Shown here: piece by piece, positions 1-7,841 of the stretch
Layout of the letters: each line of letters begins with the position of its first letter
How positions within the stretch are numbered: position 1 is the stretch's first letter
Assembly (NCBI RefSeq): GCF_003143555.1
Contig: NZ_CP029347.1
Span: 868,001 to 932,000, forward strand
Direction: 5' to 3'
DNA: 64,000 nt
Source of the DNA: Saliniradius amylolyticus
GTDB lineage: Bacteria; Pseudomonadota; Gammaproteobacteria; Enterobacterales; Alteromonadaceae
The notes under the pieces: model-generated
Told to the model about the DNA's origin: nothing
Database searches by the model: none
What the model saw: only the letters and a program-made list of their open reading frames with translations
Program-made: the position numbers and the translations under genes

Positions 1-702
1 AATGGCGTCAAGACATCCATCATGTTTGAAGAACTGCTGGAAACGGGCATTAAGGAGGCTGAATACGACGCCTGGCTGATCGACATTGGCGAGGGCGAGC
101 AGTTCGGTAGCGGCTTTGTTGAACTTAATCCCAACTCCAAGATCCCGGCGTTGCTGGATACCACTACCGATACCCGAGTGTTTGAATCAGGATCTATCCT
201 GCTGTATTTGGCTGAGAAGTTTGAGGCCTTCATCCCCAGCGATCATCGAGGCCGGACTGAGTGCATGAACTGGTTGTTCTGGCAGATGGGCAGTGCGCCC
301 TTCCTGGGGGGCGGCTTTGGGCACTTTTATAACTATGCGCCCGAGAAGCTGGAATACCCCATCAATCGCTACGCCATGGAGACCAAACGTCAGCTGGATG
401 TGCTGGATAAGCATCTGGCCGAGCATCAGTATATGGCAGGCAAAGATTACTCCATCGCCGATATGGCCATCTGGCCTTGGTATGGCGTTTTAGCCCAAGG
501 CAAATTGTATGATGCCGGTGAATTTTTACAGGTGCAGGACTACAAGCATCTTCAACGCTGGACTGAGCAAATAGCCCAGCGCCCCGCCGTTCAACGGGGC
601 CGGATGGTCAATCGCGTTTGGGGAGAGGAACACGAACAGCTACATGAACGCCATCACGCTAGCGACTTTGAGCATAAGACTCAGGATAAGTTAGGGTACT
701 AA
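1..702 (+). CDS. yghU: YghU-type glutathione S-transferase (5' end outside window)
   Basis: Glutathione-dependent disulfide-bond oxidoreductase of the YghU/YfcG branch of the GST superfamily, cytosolic. The reading frame is open from base 1, so the start and about 60 residues of the thioredoxin-like domain lie outside the window; an internal Met at base 22 is not the start. Seen: the NPNSKIPAL and ESGSILLYLAEKF segments of the glutathione site, then MNWLFWQMG, GGGFGHFY and the C-terminal QLHERHDASDFE-like tail (here QLHERHHASDFE) that is diagnostic of YghU. Family proteins are near 290 residues; 233 are visible. The next gene is a tRNA on the other strand. Confidence 0.93.
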   Translation, partial: NGVKTSIMFEELLETGIKEAEYDAWLIDIGEGEQFGSGFVELNPNSKIPALLDTTTDTRVFESGSILLYLAEKFEAFIPSDHRGRTECMNWLFWQMGSAPFLGGGFGHFYNYAPEKLEYPINRYAMETKRQLDVLDKHLAEHQYMAGKDYSIADMAIWPWYGVLAQGKLYDAGEFLQVQDYKHLQRWTEQIAQRPAVQRGRMVNRVWGEEHEQLHERHHASDFEHKTQDKLGY

Positions 703-710
703 ATAAGAAA

Positions 711-785
711 TGGCGTCCCCACTAGGAATCGAACCTAGATCTAAGCCTTAGGAGGGCCTTGTTTTATCCATTAAACTATGGGGAC
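711..785 (-). tRNA. tRNA-Arg (anticodon CCT)
   Basis: The reverse strand folds as a 75-nt tRNA: acceptor GTCCCCA pairing with TGGGGAC, D arm with AATGGATAAAA, anticodon loop CTCCTAA giving anticodon CCT, T arm GGTTCGATTCC, discriminator G and an encoded CCA end. It decodes the rare arginine codon AGG, like E. coli argW. It lies tail to tail with the yghU-type gene. tRNA-Arg(CCT) genes often serve as integration sites, but no integrase or direct att repeat is seen beside it. Confidence 0.95.
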
Positions 786-845
786 AAACTACCAAGCATC
801 GATCGGAAGCAGGATTATTGCTGATGCAGTAGTTTTTTGAAAGCC

Positions 846-1982
846 CTAACGCTTGGTGACAAAGTCATTTGGCTGAATATTCAGCAAAGGCTGGCCGTTA
901 ACAGACTCTACTACCGCAGAGGTGCCGGAGATGGACATCACCTGTACCTTAAAGGGGTGCAGTTGATACTGGTAATGGCTATTGCCTTCGGTGTCAAAGA
1001 ACTGCCCGAGTTTGAATACCTGCATTTGGTCTCCCTGATTAACGCCGTGTTCCCGTCCCAGGTTTATGGTGATTTCTTCGCCCACAACTCGCACCACCCG
1101 ACCATAAGAGGGCAGGCAGGCAACTTCCTCATCGACGCGCTCAGCGATGCGTTGCAGTAAGTTATTGACGCCACTGCCATAGGTGGAGCTCCAGAATGCC
1201 CCGGAGGCGGCATCGACGATTTCGTTGTGGGGGTATGACCAGAGTGCCTGAGTTTGGAAGGTGTCGGTAAACAATAGCTCGCCGGTAATGCCGTTAATCA
1301 GATAAGCGCGCAAACTAAAGTGGCGTTGTGTTTGGTCCGACTGCCAGAAGCGCAGGCTACCTGCAGATTCCACCTTGTGACTGAGATCGAGAATTTCGCC
1401 AAACAGTACCAGTTGAGTCCCCGTATCGCGAGACAGGGTGATGGCCTGCTGGGTCATATCCTGCTGAGGGCTGTAGTAGTTAGGGAAAATATGGTCGATG
1501 CGGGCATGGCCGGCACTGACGCTGAAGTTCTGCTCCAGCCTGCGGGGCACGGTTTCGCCCAATTCATACAGTTGTCCGAGGCGAGCCTGAGCGCGCTTGT
1601 AAATGGGGAACCAGGTGGTGGCGATATCTTTCTTATAGCCGGTAATGTCACAGTCGGTCTTGGCCGGGAAGATGTCGGCGCGAATGGTGACGGAGATCAG
1701 ATCGCCGCTGTAGTTCTCCGAGACCATTTCCACGCTGTTAACTTCGCCACCGGAGAGTACCTCCAACCGGTCATCGCTGAGCAAGCCATCGGTGAGCTTT
1801 TGGATACTGGCCACCTTGGCCCCGGAAAACAGCAAGGCTTGTTTGATGGCCTCTTCGGTGGCCATGCGCCGGGCATGTTCCCGGTTACCCTGGATGATGG
1901 TCGCCTGGCCACTGGCTTCGTACCAGATGGCTTCAGCGCCCAGAGGCATAAATAGAACAAAGAGTAGTAACAGTCGTCTCAC
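846..1982 (-). CDS. flgT: Flagellar H-ring protein FlgT
   Basis: Periplasmic protein of the H ring around the LP ring of Vibrio-type sodium-driven polar flagella. The chosen start is a GTG giving MRRLLLLFVLFMPLGAEA, a clean signal peptide, and a 378-residue protein, the usual FlgT size. An in-frame ATG at 2063 is rejected because it would place the start upstream of the likely transcription start (sigma-54 core at 2047-2061) and bury the signal peptide. The N-terminal FlgT domain begins IWYEASGQA and carries the repeated EEAIKQALLFSGA segment; a middle domain and a beta-rich C-terminal domain follow. Divergent from flgP; the usual partner flgO is not in the window. Confidence 0.9.
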   Translation of the reverse strand: MRRLLLLFVLFMPLGAEAIWYEASGQATIIQGNREHARRMATEEAIKQALLFSGAKVASIQKLTDGLLSDDRLEVLSGGEVNSVEMVSENYSGDLISVTIRADIFPAKTDCDITGYKKDIATTWFPIYKRAQARLGQLYELGETVPRRLEQNFSVSAGHARIDHIFPNYYSPQQDMTQQAITLSRDTGTQLVLFGEILDLSHKVESAGSLRFWQSDQTQRHFSLRAYLINGITGELLFTDTFQTQALWSYPHNEIVDAASGAFWSSTYGSGVNNLLQRIAERVDEEVACLPSYGRVVRVVGEEITINLGREHGVNQGDQMQVFKLGQFFDTEGNSHYQYQLHPFKVQVMSISGTSAVVESVNGQPLLNIQPNDFVTKR

Positions 1983-2046
1983 CTTGATACTCGCTATGTC
2001 GGAATTCTGACGCTGATTGCGCAGCGCATCGGTTTGATGAAAGTGA

Positions 2047-2061
2047 GCAAAAACCATGCCC
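2047..2061 (-). promoter_or_regulatory. Sigma-54 promoter core for flgT
   Basis: On the minus strand GGGCATGGTTTTTGC has GG and GC exactly 10 nt apart and a good fit to TGGCAC-N5-TTGC. It lies about 65 nt before the GTG start of flgT, and its predicted transcript begins downstream of the ATG at 2063, which supports the GTG start. Confidence 0.65.
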
Positions 2062-2089
2062 AAATAGTTTTATATCACGCAGCTACTTT

Positions 2090-2105
2090 TGGTGTGCTAT
2101 TTGCA
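2090..2105 (+). promoter_or_regulatory. Sigma-54 promoter core for flgP
   Basis: TGGTGTGCTATTTGCA: GG and GC separated by 10 nt with TTGCA at -12. It lies 70 nt before the flgP start and faces away from the flgT core, so the two genes share a divergent RpoN-type control region, as expected for class II/III flagellar genes. Confidence 0.65.
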
Positions 2106-2174
2106 TTGCTTTATTCATCTGTGGGCAGCGGTCAGTTTTTCGTCGCTGTCGGGAAATCAATTCAGGAGTTGATA

Positions 2175-2639
2175 ATGAAACAAATCAGTCTGGGTGTCAC
2201 CCTGGGGTTGGCACTGCTTACCGGCGGCTGTTCGAGCGTCTTCGACCGACAGGTCGAATGGGAGTACGTCGAGCCGGATCATTATCCTGTTGTCAAAGCT
2301 GTGGGTTATGCACCCGTGTCAGTGCAGAAAGGGCAGACGTCTTCGGTACGCCGTATCAATGCGATTAAGGCCTCTAAGTTGGATGCTTATCGGGAGCTGG
2401 CTGAACAGGTCTATGGTCAGCGTATTCGTGGCAGTCAGACCATTCAGGACTTGGTATTGCAAGATGACCAGTTGCAGGCTTCAGTAGATGCAGTGATCCG
2501 CGGTGCAGAAATCATTAAGTCCTACCCGGTAGGAGAGGACACTTACGCCACCGAGGTGAAACTGGACATGAAGAAGGTTCACGACATGTATATTTCCACG
2601 TCCCGGCCACGACGGATTAAGAATGTTACCTATTACTGA
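2175..2639 (+). CDS. flgP: Flagellar outer-membrane lipoprotein FlgP (LPP20 family)
   Basis: Outer-membrane lipoprotein that forms the basal disk or outer ring and stabilises sheathed polar flagella. The start follows AGGAG by six bases and gives MKQISLGVTLGLALLTGGCSS with a clear lipobox (LTGGC, lipidated Cys near residue 18); the upstream extension to 2034 has no ribosome site and would hide the signal. 154 residues, typical. The conserved core runs from VEWEYVEPDHYPVVKAVGYAP through KLDAYRELAEQVYG to the YPVGEDTYATEVKLDM segment. It is a single-gene unit closed by a bidirectional terminator; flgO, normally directly linked in Vibrio, is missing. Confidence 0.9.
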   Translation: MKQISLGVTLGLALLTGGCSSVFDRQVEWEYVEPDHYPVVKAVGYAPVSVQKGQTSSVRRINAIKASKLDAYRELAEQVYGQRIRGSQTIQDLVLQDDQLQASVDAVIRGAEIIKSYPVGEDTYATEVKLDMKKVHDMYISTSRPRRIKNVTYY

Positions 2640-2650
2640 GTGAACGCCAT

Positions 2651-2684
2651 AAAAAAAGCGGCAATGATTGCCGCTTTTTTTATG
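2651..2684. terminator. Bidirectional intrinsic terminator between flgP and flgN
   Basis: A run of seven A, a GCGGCAA/TTGCCGC stem and a run of seven T. It can stop both flgP (+) and flgMN (-). Confidence 0.85.
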
Positions 2685-2694
2685 TTCTCTACTA

Positions 2695-3114
2695 TCAGGC
2701 TTTAACACCGCCGCCCCGGGAGCCCGAGGTGGGTTTACCGCTTTTGTTGTAGGTCATGGATTCTTTTGAGCGGGCTTCCAAGATCAGGTTACGCAGGTGT
2801 TCTAATCGCAATTGGCCTTGTTCTACAGCCTTGGCGTTGATTTCGGTGAGGTATTTGCAGTCATCTACCCGTTGCTCAATAGCGGTTTTGAGCTCGTCTG
2901 CGTCGGGATCGGCCAGTTGCTCTTGGCTTAGGTTGGCGATTTTTTGGTCGGCTTGCTGGATTTGGTCCAGCAAAGATTGTTTTTGCTTTAACAGATCAAT
3001 TAACGCTTCTGGATCCCGACTGCTGATTAGCTTTAGCTCGTTATCCAAAAGCGTCTTAAGTTGTTCAAGGTTCTGAAGTTGTTGTTCCAACAGGGAGACT
3101 GACGATGTGGTCAT
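2695..3114 (-). CDS. flgN: Flagellar export chaperone FlgN
   Basis: Cytosolic chaperone for the hook-filament junction proteins FlgK and FlgL. 139 residues, nearly all alpha-helical: an N-terminal heptad-like region (LLEQQLQNLEQLKTLLDNELKLI) and a long helical core up to about residue 115, then a Gly/Ser-rich tail. Assignment rests on size, helical composition, the FlgN-family N terminus and position directly after flgM, separated by two bases. The substrates flgK and flgL are not in the window. Confidence 0.85.
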   Translation of the reverse strand: MTTSSVSLLEQQLQNLEQLKTLLDNELKLISSRDPEALIDLLKQKQSLLDQIQQADQKIANLSQEQLADPDADELKTAIEQRVDDCKYLTEINAKAVEQGQLRLEHLRNLILEARSKESMTYNKSGKPTSGSRGGGVKA

Positions 3115-3116
3115 AG

Positions 3117-3443
3117 TCAGGCTTTTTCTCCGCCAAATAGTTCTGACTCCATCTTGGCGATCTTATCAGCCAAGACATCAGCATTGACTTTATATTCGCC
3201 AGCCTGGATGGCTTTTTTCAGCTTATCCACTTTGTCCTGATTAACAGGTGCCTCGTTACTCTTCTTCTGTACATTGGCCATTTGCTGGGCAGACTGGGTC
3301 AAAGATACCGAGTCCGGCCTTGCTTTTGCTCCAGTTTTCTGGGCGGCGGCTTGGTTGGACTGGTTCTGTGCCTGCTGCTGCGCAAGCTTCTGGCTGTCGA
3401 CCTGAGACTTGCTCAGGTTGTTATTGACATTGTTAATTGCCAT
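3117..3443 (-). CDS. flgM: Anti-sigma-28 factor FlgM
   Basis: Binds and silences FliA (sigma-28) until it is exported through the finished hook. 108 residues; the N-terminal half is Gln/Asn/Ser-rich and probably disordered, and the C-terminal half has the FlgM signature DSVSLTQSAQQM followed by helices VDKLKKAIQAGEYKVNADVLADKIAKMESELF. The ATG follows GGTGG by eight or nine bases; a TTG two codons upstream is less likely. Two tandem sigma-28 cores lie upstream, so FlgM should be made under control of the factor it inhibits, with extra read-through from flgA. Confidence 0.92.
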   Translation of the reverse strand: MAINNVNNNLSKSQVDSQKLAQQQAQNQSNQAAAQKTGAKARPDSVSLTQSAQQMANVQKKSNEAPVNQDKVDKLKKAIQAGEYKVNADVLADKIAKMESELFGGEKA

Positions 3444-3481
3444 GGTCAAAACCCACCAAAATTAATACACTCTTACTATCG

Positions 3482-3508
3482 TTATCGGCCCACACTAGCA
3501 AACCTTTA
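3482..3508 (-). promoter_or_regulatory. Sigma-28 promoter, proximal to flgM
   Basis: On the minus strand TAAA, a 15-nt spacer and GCCGATAA: a perfect match to the FliA consensus. It lies about 40 nt before the flgM start. Confidence 0.85.
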
Positions 3509-3554
3509 AACTTTTTTGGATGTTTTTGTGGTTAACTGTGCCGCCTCACAAAGG

Positions 3555-3581
3555 TTATCGGCCCACACTACAATCCCTTTA
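3555..3581 (-). promoter_or_regulatory. Sigma-28 promoter, distal to flgM
   Basis: A second perfect TAAA-N15-GCCGATAA core, 73 bp upstream of the first. The two share TAGTGTGGGCCGATAAC exactly, suggesting a local duplication. It begins seven bases before the flgA stop codon and so partly sits in the flgA-flgM gap. Confidence 0.85.
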
Positions 3582-3587
3582 ATTATA

Positions 3588-4280
3588 TCAGATGCCGACC
3601 TGAACCGCAGCACTGCTTATTACTCTGGCATTCACCATACGTTCTGAACGGCGATTACGTACCTGAATGGTATCGCCAATGTTGCCATCCTGCTCGGCAA
3701 TGCCCGAGGTTTTAATACTCAGACCACCAGTTTTGGCGAGGATGGTGACCTTGTCGCCCTCACAAATAAAACACAGTTGTCGTGGGGTGATGGCGTCACC
3801 GCTTCGAATACGGCGTTTCACCCTGGCTCCTACCACCTGTTGCGGCTCGGCATACGTCGTGCCGCGCAACTGATTTTTATCTACCTCAATGGTTTTTAGA
3901 TGGTTTAAAGAGAGCAGGGTGCCCGGCGACAAGGAGGCCGTGGTGACCACCACAGATTGCAGATCTTTGACGCGCACCATAACGTATAAGAACCAGTCAG
4001 ACACCGGACAATGTACCTTGACCGTGATAGTGGACTGGCTAAGACTATTGTTATTGGCTTCGGCTGCAAAAGGCTTAGCACAGGCTGGGATTTGGATGCG
4101 TTCGTCCACAGGCGTGGCTTTGACTTCCAGTCCCGACTGGGTGCCAGGCTGTCGCAGTTGTTGAAACACCCACCGTTCGGCGGTTTCAGTAACTTGTTGA
4201 TGTCGTGGCTCTGAGGCAGCTTCTGAGTAAGGCGTTATCAGAGCGACAAAAATAAAAAGAAAGCTAGATAATTGTTTCAT
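3588..4280 (-). CDS. flgA: Flagellar P-ring assembly protein FlgA
   Basis: Periplasmic chaperone for P-ring (FlgI) assembly. 230 residues: signal peptide 1-21 (MKQLSSFLFIFVALITPYSEA), an N-terminal domain with paired Cys (IPAC, VHCPV), then a SAF-type domain from about residue 110 (VVVTTASLSPGTLLS) with GARVKRRIRSGDAITPRQL, and the C-terminal GDTIQVRNRRSERMVNARV motif characteristic of FlgA. It leads the flgA-flgM-flgN unit and diverges from cheV. Its client flgI is not in the window. Confidence 0.92.
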   Translation of the reverse strand: MKQLSSFLFIFVALITPYSEAASEPRHQQVTETAERWVFQQLRQPGTQSGLEVKATPVDERIQIPACAKPFAAEANNNSLSQSTITVKVHCPVSDWFLYVMVRVKDLQSVVVTTASLSPGTLLSLNHLKTIEVDKNQLRGTTYAEPQQVVGARVKRRIRSGDAITPRQLCFICEGDKVTILAKTGGLSIKTSGIAEQDGNIGDTIQVRNRRSERMVNARVISSAAVQVGI

Positions 4281-4370
4281 ATTTACTTATTTTAAATTGA
4301 CCAGGCTTGATTCGACGTCGTTGCTTGGCGTCAAAAAAGCGCCGGATTTGGTACTGATGCTACAACACAG

Positions 4371-4385
4371 GCAAATTTTGTGCCT
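4371..4385 (-). promoter_or_regulatory. Sigma-54 promoter core for flgA
   Basis: On the minus strand AGGCACAAAATTTGC matches TGGCAC-N5-TTGC except the first base, with correct 10-nt spacing between GG and GC, 90 nt before flgA. The element is nearly palindromic (AGGCAAATTTTGTGCCT on the plus strand), so a weaker core for cheV in the other direction is possible. A TATAAT at 4391-4396 could instead serve cheV, but no good -35 accompanies it. Confidence 0.6.
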
Positions 4386-4414
4386 AAATATATAATGACC
4401 TTGCAGGGGGATTC

Positions 4415-5344
4415 ATGGCAGGTGTTCTCGATTCCGTAAACCAGCGTACCCAGTTGGTAGGCCAAAACCGCTTGGAACTGTTGCTCTTCAATTTGGGCGG
4501 ACGACAGCGTTTTGGCATCAATGTGTTCAAGGTGCGCGAGGTTCTGCAGTGTCCCCCGTTGACGGCCATGCCCAAACTGAATGCTTATGTCCGCGGTGTG
4601 GCGCATATCCGTGGCCAGACGGTATCGGTCATTGACCTTGGTATGGCGACGGGGCTCCCACCGGTGCAGGACTTGCAGAAGGCGTTCGTGATTATCTGCG
4701 AGTATAACCGCTCGGTACAGGGGTTCTTGGTGGGGTCGGTCGAGCGGATTATTAATATTAACTGGAATGACATTCTGCCGCCGCCGGAAGGAGCCGGACG
4801 GGCCAGTTACCTGACGGCGGTGACCGAGTTCGAAAACGAGCTGGTCGAGATTCTGGATGTAGAAAAGATTCTGAATGAGATCACGCCGCTGAACGCTGAT
4901 GTTAGTGAGTCGGTTACCGAAGGGCTGGATACCACATCGGTGAAAGACAAAATTATCTTTGTGGCGGACGATTCCTCCGTGGCCCGAAACCAGGTAGTGC
5001 GCGCCTTGACCAGCCTGGGACTTGAGATTGAAGTGGCCAAAAATGGGAAGCAAGCACTGGATCGGTTACTGGAGCTGGCCGAAGACACGGGTGATGTTAC
5101 TGACAAAGTCGGCGTTATTGTTTCTGACATTGAGATGCCGGAAATGGATGGTTATACCCTCACGGCGGAAATAAAAAATAATCCAAAGCTCAATCAGTTA
5201 CATGTTATTCTACACACCTCTCTAAGCGGGGTGTTTAATCAGGCCATGGTTAAGAAGGTGGGTGCCGATGACTTTATCGCCAAGTTCCACCCAGACGAGT
5301 TGGCCAACTCCGTGAAAAAATGGTTGGGGCTGGAAAGCGAGTAA
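4415..5344 (+). CDS. cheV: Chemotaxis coupling/response protein CheV
   Basis: Couples chemoreceptors to CheA and acts as a phosphate sink for adaptation. 309 residues: CheW-like domain about 12-155 (RQRFGINVFKVREVLQ, GVAHIRGQTVSVIDL), then a receiver domain 178-305 with acidic pair Asp185-Asp186 and phosphoacceptor Asp238 in VIVSDIEMPEMDG. An AGGGGG ribosome site precedes the ATG. cheR begins two bases after its stop, so the two are cotranscribed; cheV-cheR before flgB is the standard polar-flagellum order in Vibrio and Alteromonadales. Confidence 0.95.
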   Translation: MAGVLDSVNQRTQLVGQNRLELLLFNLGGRQRFGINVFKVREVLQCPPLTAMPKLNAYVRGVAHIRGQTVSVIDLGMATGLPPVQDLQKAFVIICEYNRSVQGFLVGSVERIININWNDILPPPEGAGRASYLTAVTEFENELVEILDVEKILNEITPLNADVSESVTEGLDTTSVKDKIIFVADDSSVARNQVVRALTSLGLEIEVAKNGKQALDRLLELAEDTGDVTDKVGVIVSDIEMPEMDGYTLTAEIKNNPKLNQLHVILHTSLSGVFNQAMVKKVGADDFIAKFHPDELANSVKKWLGLESE

Positions 5345-5345
5345 G

Positions 5346-6188
5346 GTGACCGTGGTATCGGATAGAGAACTAGACGCTCAGGGCTATGAGCGTTTTCGTC
5401 AGTTTTTAGAGCGCCGTTGTGGCATTGTGCTGGGTGACAATAAGCAATACCTGGTGCGCAGCCGCTTGTCACCGTTATTGAAAAAGTACGCAAGCCCTTC
5501 CTTACCGGAATTGGTGGAGCGGGTATTGCAGGAGCGAGACCGTGGCTTGATCGAGGCGGTTATCGATGCGATGACGACCAATGAGACTCTATGGTTTCGT
5601 GACCGCTACCCTTTTGAGTTATTAAAAAGCGAGATGCTGGCCGAATTTAAGGGACGCCCCGGCCCTGTTAAAATTTGGTCGGCAGCATGTTCGTCTGGGC
5701 AGGAGCCCTACTCTATTGGCATGTCCATACTGGAATATCAGCGTCAAAACCCCGGGGCTCTGCGAGGTGGCGGCCAGATAGTAGGAACAGATATCTCAGC
5801 CGATATGCTCCAGCGATGTAAACTGGCCGAGTACGACAATCTGACTCTGTCCCGCGGACTGTCGGATGAACGTAAGCGTCAATTTTTTGAACCGGCTGAG
5901 AACGGCATGTTAAGGGTCAAGCAGGAAGTGCGACGGATGGTGAGTTTCCGTCAGGTCAATTTGCTCGAGTCTTATAGTTTGTTGGGGAAGTTTGACATCA
6001 TATTCTGCCGTAATGTACTGATTTACTTCTCGGCTGAGGTGAAAGCCAAAATCCTGCAACAACTTGCCGCCTGCCTGAACAAGGATGGCATCTTATTCCT
6101 CGGTGCCTCCGAATCTTTGTCAGGTCTGAGTGACGAATTTACTATGGTTCGTTGTACTAAGGGCCTGTACTACCGCAAGAAAAGCTAA
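5346..6188 (+). CDS. cheR: Chemoreceptor glutamate methyltransferase CheR
   Basis: Transfers methyl groups from S-adenosylmethionine to glutamates of methyl-accepting chemotaxis proteins. 280 residues, GTG start. The N-terminal helical domain holds TTNETLWFRD (about 77-86), the classic TNET-FFRD region; the SAM-binding motif is IWSAACSSGQEPYSIGM (110-126), with GTDISADMLQRC following and DIIFCRNVLIYFS near 218-230. All key segments are intact. No cheB accompanies it. Confidence 0.95.
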   Translation: MTVVSDRELDAQGYERFRQFLERRCGIVLGDNKQYLVRSRLSPLLKKYASPSLPELVERVLQERDRGLIEAVIDAMTTNETLWFRDRYPFELLKSEMLAEFKGRPGPVKIWSAACSSGQEPYSIGMSILEYQRQNPGALRGGGQIVGTDISADMLQRCKLAEYDNLTLSRGLSDERKRQFFEPAENGMLRVKQEVRRMVSFRQVNLLESYSLLGKFDIIFCRNVLIYFSAEVKAKILQQLAACLNKDGILFLGASESLSGLSDEFTMVRCTKGLYYRKKS

Positions 6189-6224
6189 CCGGCTACTTCT
6201 CTTCTAAGGTGTCAAAAATCCTTT

Positions 6225-6240
6225 TGGCACACTTGTTGCT
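6225..6240 (+). promoter_or_regulatory. Sigma-54 promoter core for flgBCDE
   Basis: TGGCAC-ACTTG-TTGC: a perfect RpoN core, 30 nt before flgB. It marks flgB as the head of a separate class III-type operon. Confidence 0.9.
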
Positions 6241-6269
6241 TTTGTTTTTCCGTCACGAGGAGAAACACT

Positions 6270-6674
6270 ATGGCAATCAACCTAGACAGACTGACCGACT
6301 TTCACCACCGGGCTGCGACGGTTCGTAAGGACCGTATGGAGCTACTGGCGGGAAACTTGGCCAACGCCAATACGCCCGGCTATAAAGCTCGGGATCTCGA
6401 TTTTAAGTCTGCGATGCAATCGGCCAGGGCCGAGCAAAGCCACAGCATGTCTCGCACCCATGACAAGCACTTTAGTGTTGAGGTGCGCGGGGCGGAGGAA
6501 GCCATGTATCGGGTGCCGAATCAGCCGGATACCGGCGATGGCAACACGGTGGATGTGCAGCAAGAGCGAAATGCGTTTCTGGAAAATGCCATGCGAATGC
6601 AAGCTGGCATGACCTTCCTCAGCGGCAAACTGAAAGGCATGAAAAAAGCCATTAGTGGAGGAGGACAAGCCTAA
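6270..6674 (+). CDS. flgB: Flagellar proximal rod protein FlgB
   Basis: Forms the proximal rod of the basal body. 134 residues with the rod/hook N-terminal motif LLAGNLANANTPGYKARDLDF and a C-terminal amphipathic helix containing RNAFLENAMRMQ. A GAGGAG ribosome site lies before the ATG. Its stop overlaps the flgC start by one base (TAATG), implying coupled translation. Confidence 0.95.
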   Translation: MAINLDRLTDFHHRAATVRKDRMELLAGNLANANTPGYKARDLDFKSAMQSARAEQSHSMSRTHDKHFSVEVRGAEEAMYRVPNQPDTGDGNTVDVQQERNAFLENAMRMQAGMTFLSGKLKGMKKAISGGGQA

Positions 6675-7129
6675 TGAGCCTGTTTAATGTAATGAATATT
6701 GCCAGTACTGGCATGAGTGCAGAAAGCGTCAGGCTGAATACTACGGCCAGTAATATTGCTAATGCCAATAGTGTCAGTAGTAGCTATGACCAGACCTATC
6801 GAGCGCGCAAGCCCGTGTTTGCCGCCGAGATGGACAGAGCAATGAATAACTATGCCAAGCATAGTGGCAAGGACTTGCCGCCCACGAGTGGAGGGCATGG
6901 CGTACAGGTACTGGGTGTTGTCGAGAGCGATAAGCCTCTGCAGGTGGAGTACAACCCCAACCACCCCATGGCCGATAAGGATGGCTACATCTATAAGCCT
7001 AACGTCAATGTGGTGGAAGAAATGGCAGATATGATGTCGGCTTCCAAGAGTTATGAAACCAATGTGCAGGTAGCGGATACCACCAAACGGATTTTCCGTC
7101 GCGTACTGCAGTTGGGCCAAGGTCAATAA
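6674..7129 (+). CDS. flgC: Flagellar proximal rod protein FlgC
   Basis: Proximal rod subunit. 151 residues: an N-terminal motif related to the rod family (MNIASTGMSAESVRLNTTASNIANANS), a central FlgC-type GVQVLGVVESDKPLQVEYNPNHPMAD segment, and the C-terminal NVVEEMADMMSASKSYETNV helix that is diagnostic of the family. Second gene of the sigma-54 operon. Confidence 0.95.
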   Translation: MSLFNVMNIASTGMSAESVRLNTTASNIANANSVSSSYDQTYRARKPVFAAEMDRAMNNYAKHSGKDLPPTSGGHGVQVLGVVESDKPLQVEYNPNHPMADKDGYIYKPNVNVVEEMADMMSASKSYETNVQVADTTKRIFRRVLQLGQGQ

Positions 7130-7143
7130 TCTGAGGACGGTTT

Positions 7144-7827
7144 ATGGAAAATGTAACCAATACCGGCATCAACAAGGACTATTACTGGCAGGATGACAGT
7201 AAGGTCCCCAAGGCCGATGAAAATAATGGGCAGTTAACCCAGGAAGACTTTTTCTCACTGTTGACCGAACAATTGTCCATGCAGGACCCAACCAAGCCGG
7301 TGGACAACGATAAGATGGTCCAGCAGATGACCAGCTTTACTATGGCTGACAGCTTAAGTTCACTGAACCAGAAGTTCGATCAGTTTGCCCAGTCCATGAC
7401 TTCCAATCAGGCTCTTCAGGCATCCAGTCTGGTAGGGCAACAGGTATTGCTGCAAAGCAGTAATATGGTGTTAAAAGAGGGGCAGCCGGTGACCGGTGTA
7501 ATAGTCAATGAATCCAGAGCCAGCAACATGAAACTGACCATCGAAAACCAATATGGTGAAACGGTCAGGGTCATGGACGCAGGCTCACAAGATGCGGGGA
7601 ATATCGATTTTGGCTGGGATGGTACCGACCAGAACGGTAATCCCGTGCCACCCGGTAATTACAAGCTTACGGCTTCGGCCACCGTAGATGGTGAACAGAC
7701 CACCGTACCGACGGCGATTCACCGTCATGTGAACAGTGTCAGCATGGGCTCAAATGGTCAGGGGGTGATTCTAAACCTCTATGGCGATGAGAGCGTGACA
7801 CTGGGCGATGTGATGGAAATCGGTTAA
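7144..7827 (+). CDS. flgD: Hook assembly scaffold FlgD
   Basis: Hook cap that drives FlgE polymerisation and is discarded when the hook is complete. 227 residues: N-terminal LTQEDFFSLLTEQLSMQDPTKPVDNDKMVQQMTSF is the FlgD signature, and a C-terminal Tudor/FnIII-like region contains FGWDGTDQNGNPVPPGNYKLTA. A GAGGA site precedes the ATG. It lies 14 nt after flgC and 14 nt before flgE. Confidence 0.95.
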   Translation: MENVTNTGINKDYYWQDDSKVPKADENNGQLTQEDFFSLLTEQLSMQDPTKPVDNDKMVQQMTSFTMADSLSSLNQKFDQFAQSMTSNQALQASSLVGQQVLLQSSNMVLKEGQPVTGVIVNESRASNMKLTIENQYGETVRVMDAGSQDAGNIDFGWDGTDQNGNPVPPGNYKLTASATVDGEQTTVPTAIHRHVNSVSMGSNGQGVILNLYGDESVTLGDVMEIG

Positions 7828-7841
7828 CAGGAGAGCAAACT

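Noticed and set aside
711-785. tRNA-Arg as an integration site for a genomic island
   Set aside because: No integrase and no direct repeat of the tRNA end were found; neighbours are core genes.
1983-2063. N-terminal extension of FlgT to an upstream ATG
   Set aside because: It would overlap the sigma-54 core and hide the signal peptide; the GTG start is better.
4331-5053. 240-codon frame antisense to cheV
   Set aside because: It lies wholly over cheV, shows no family motif and has no ribosome site.
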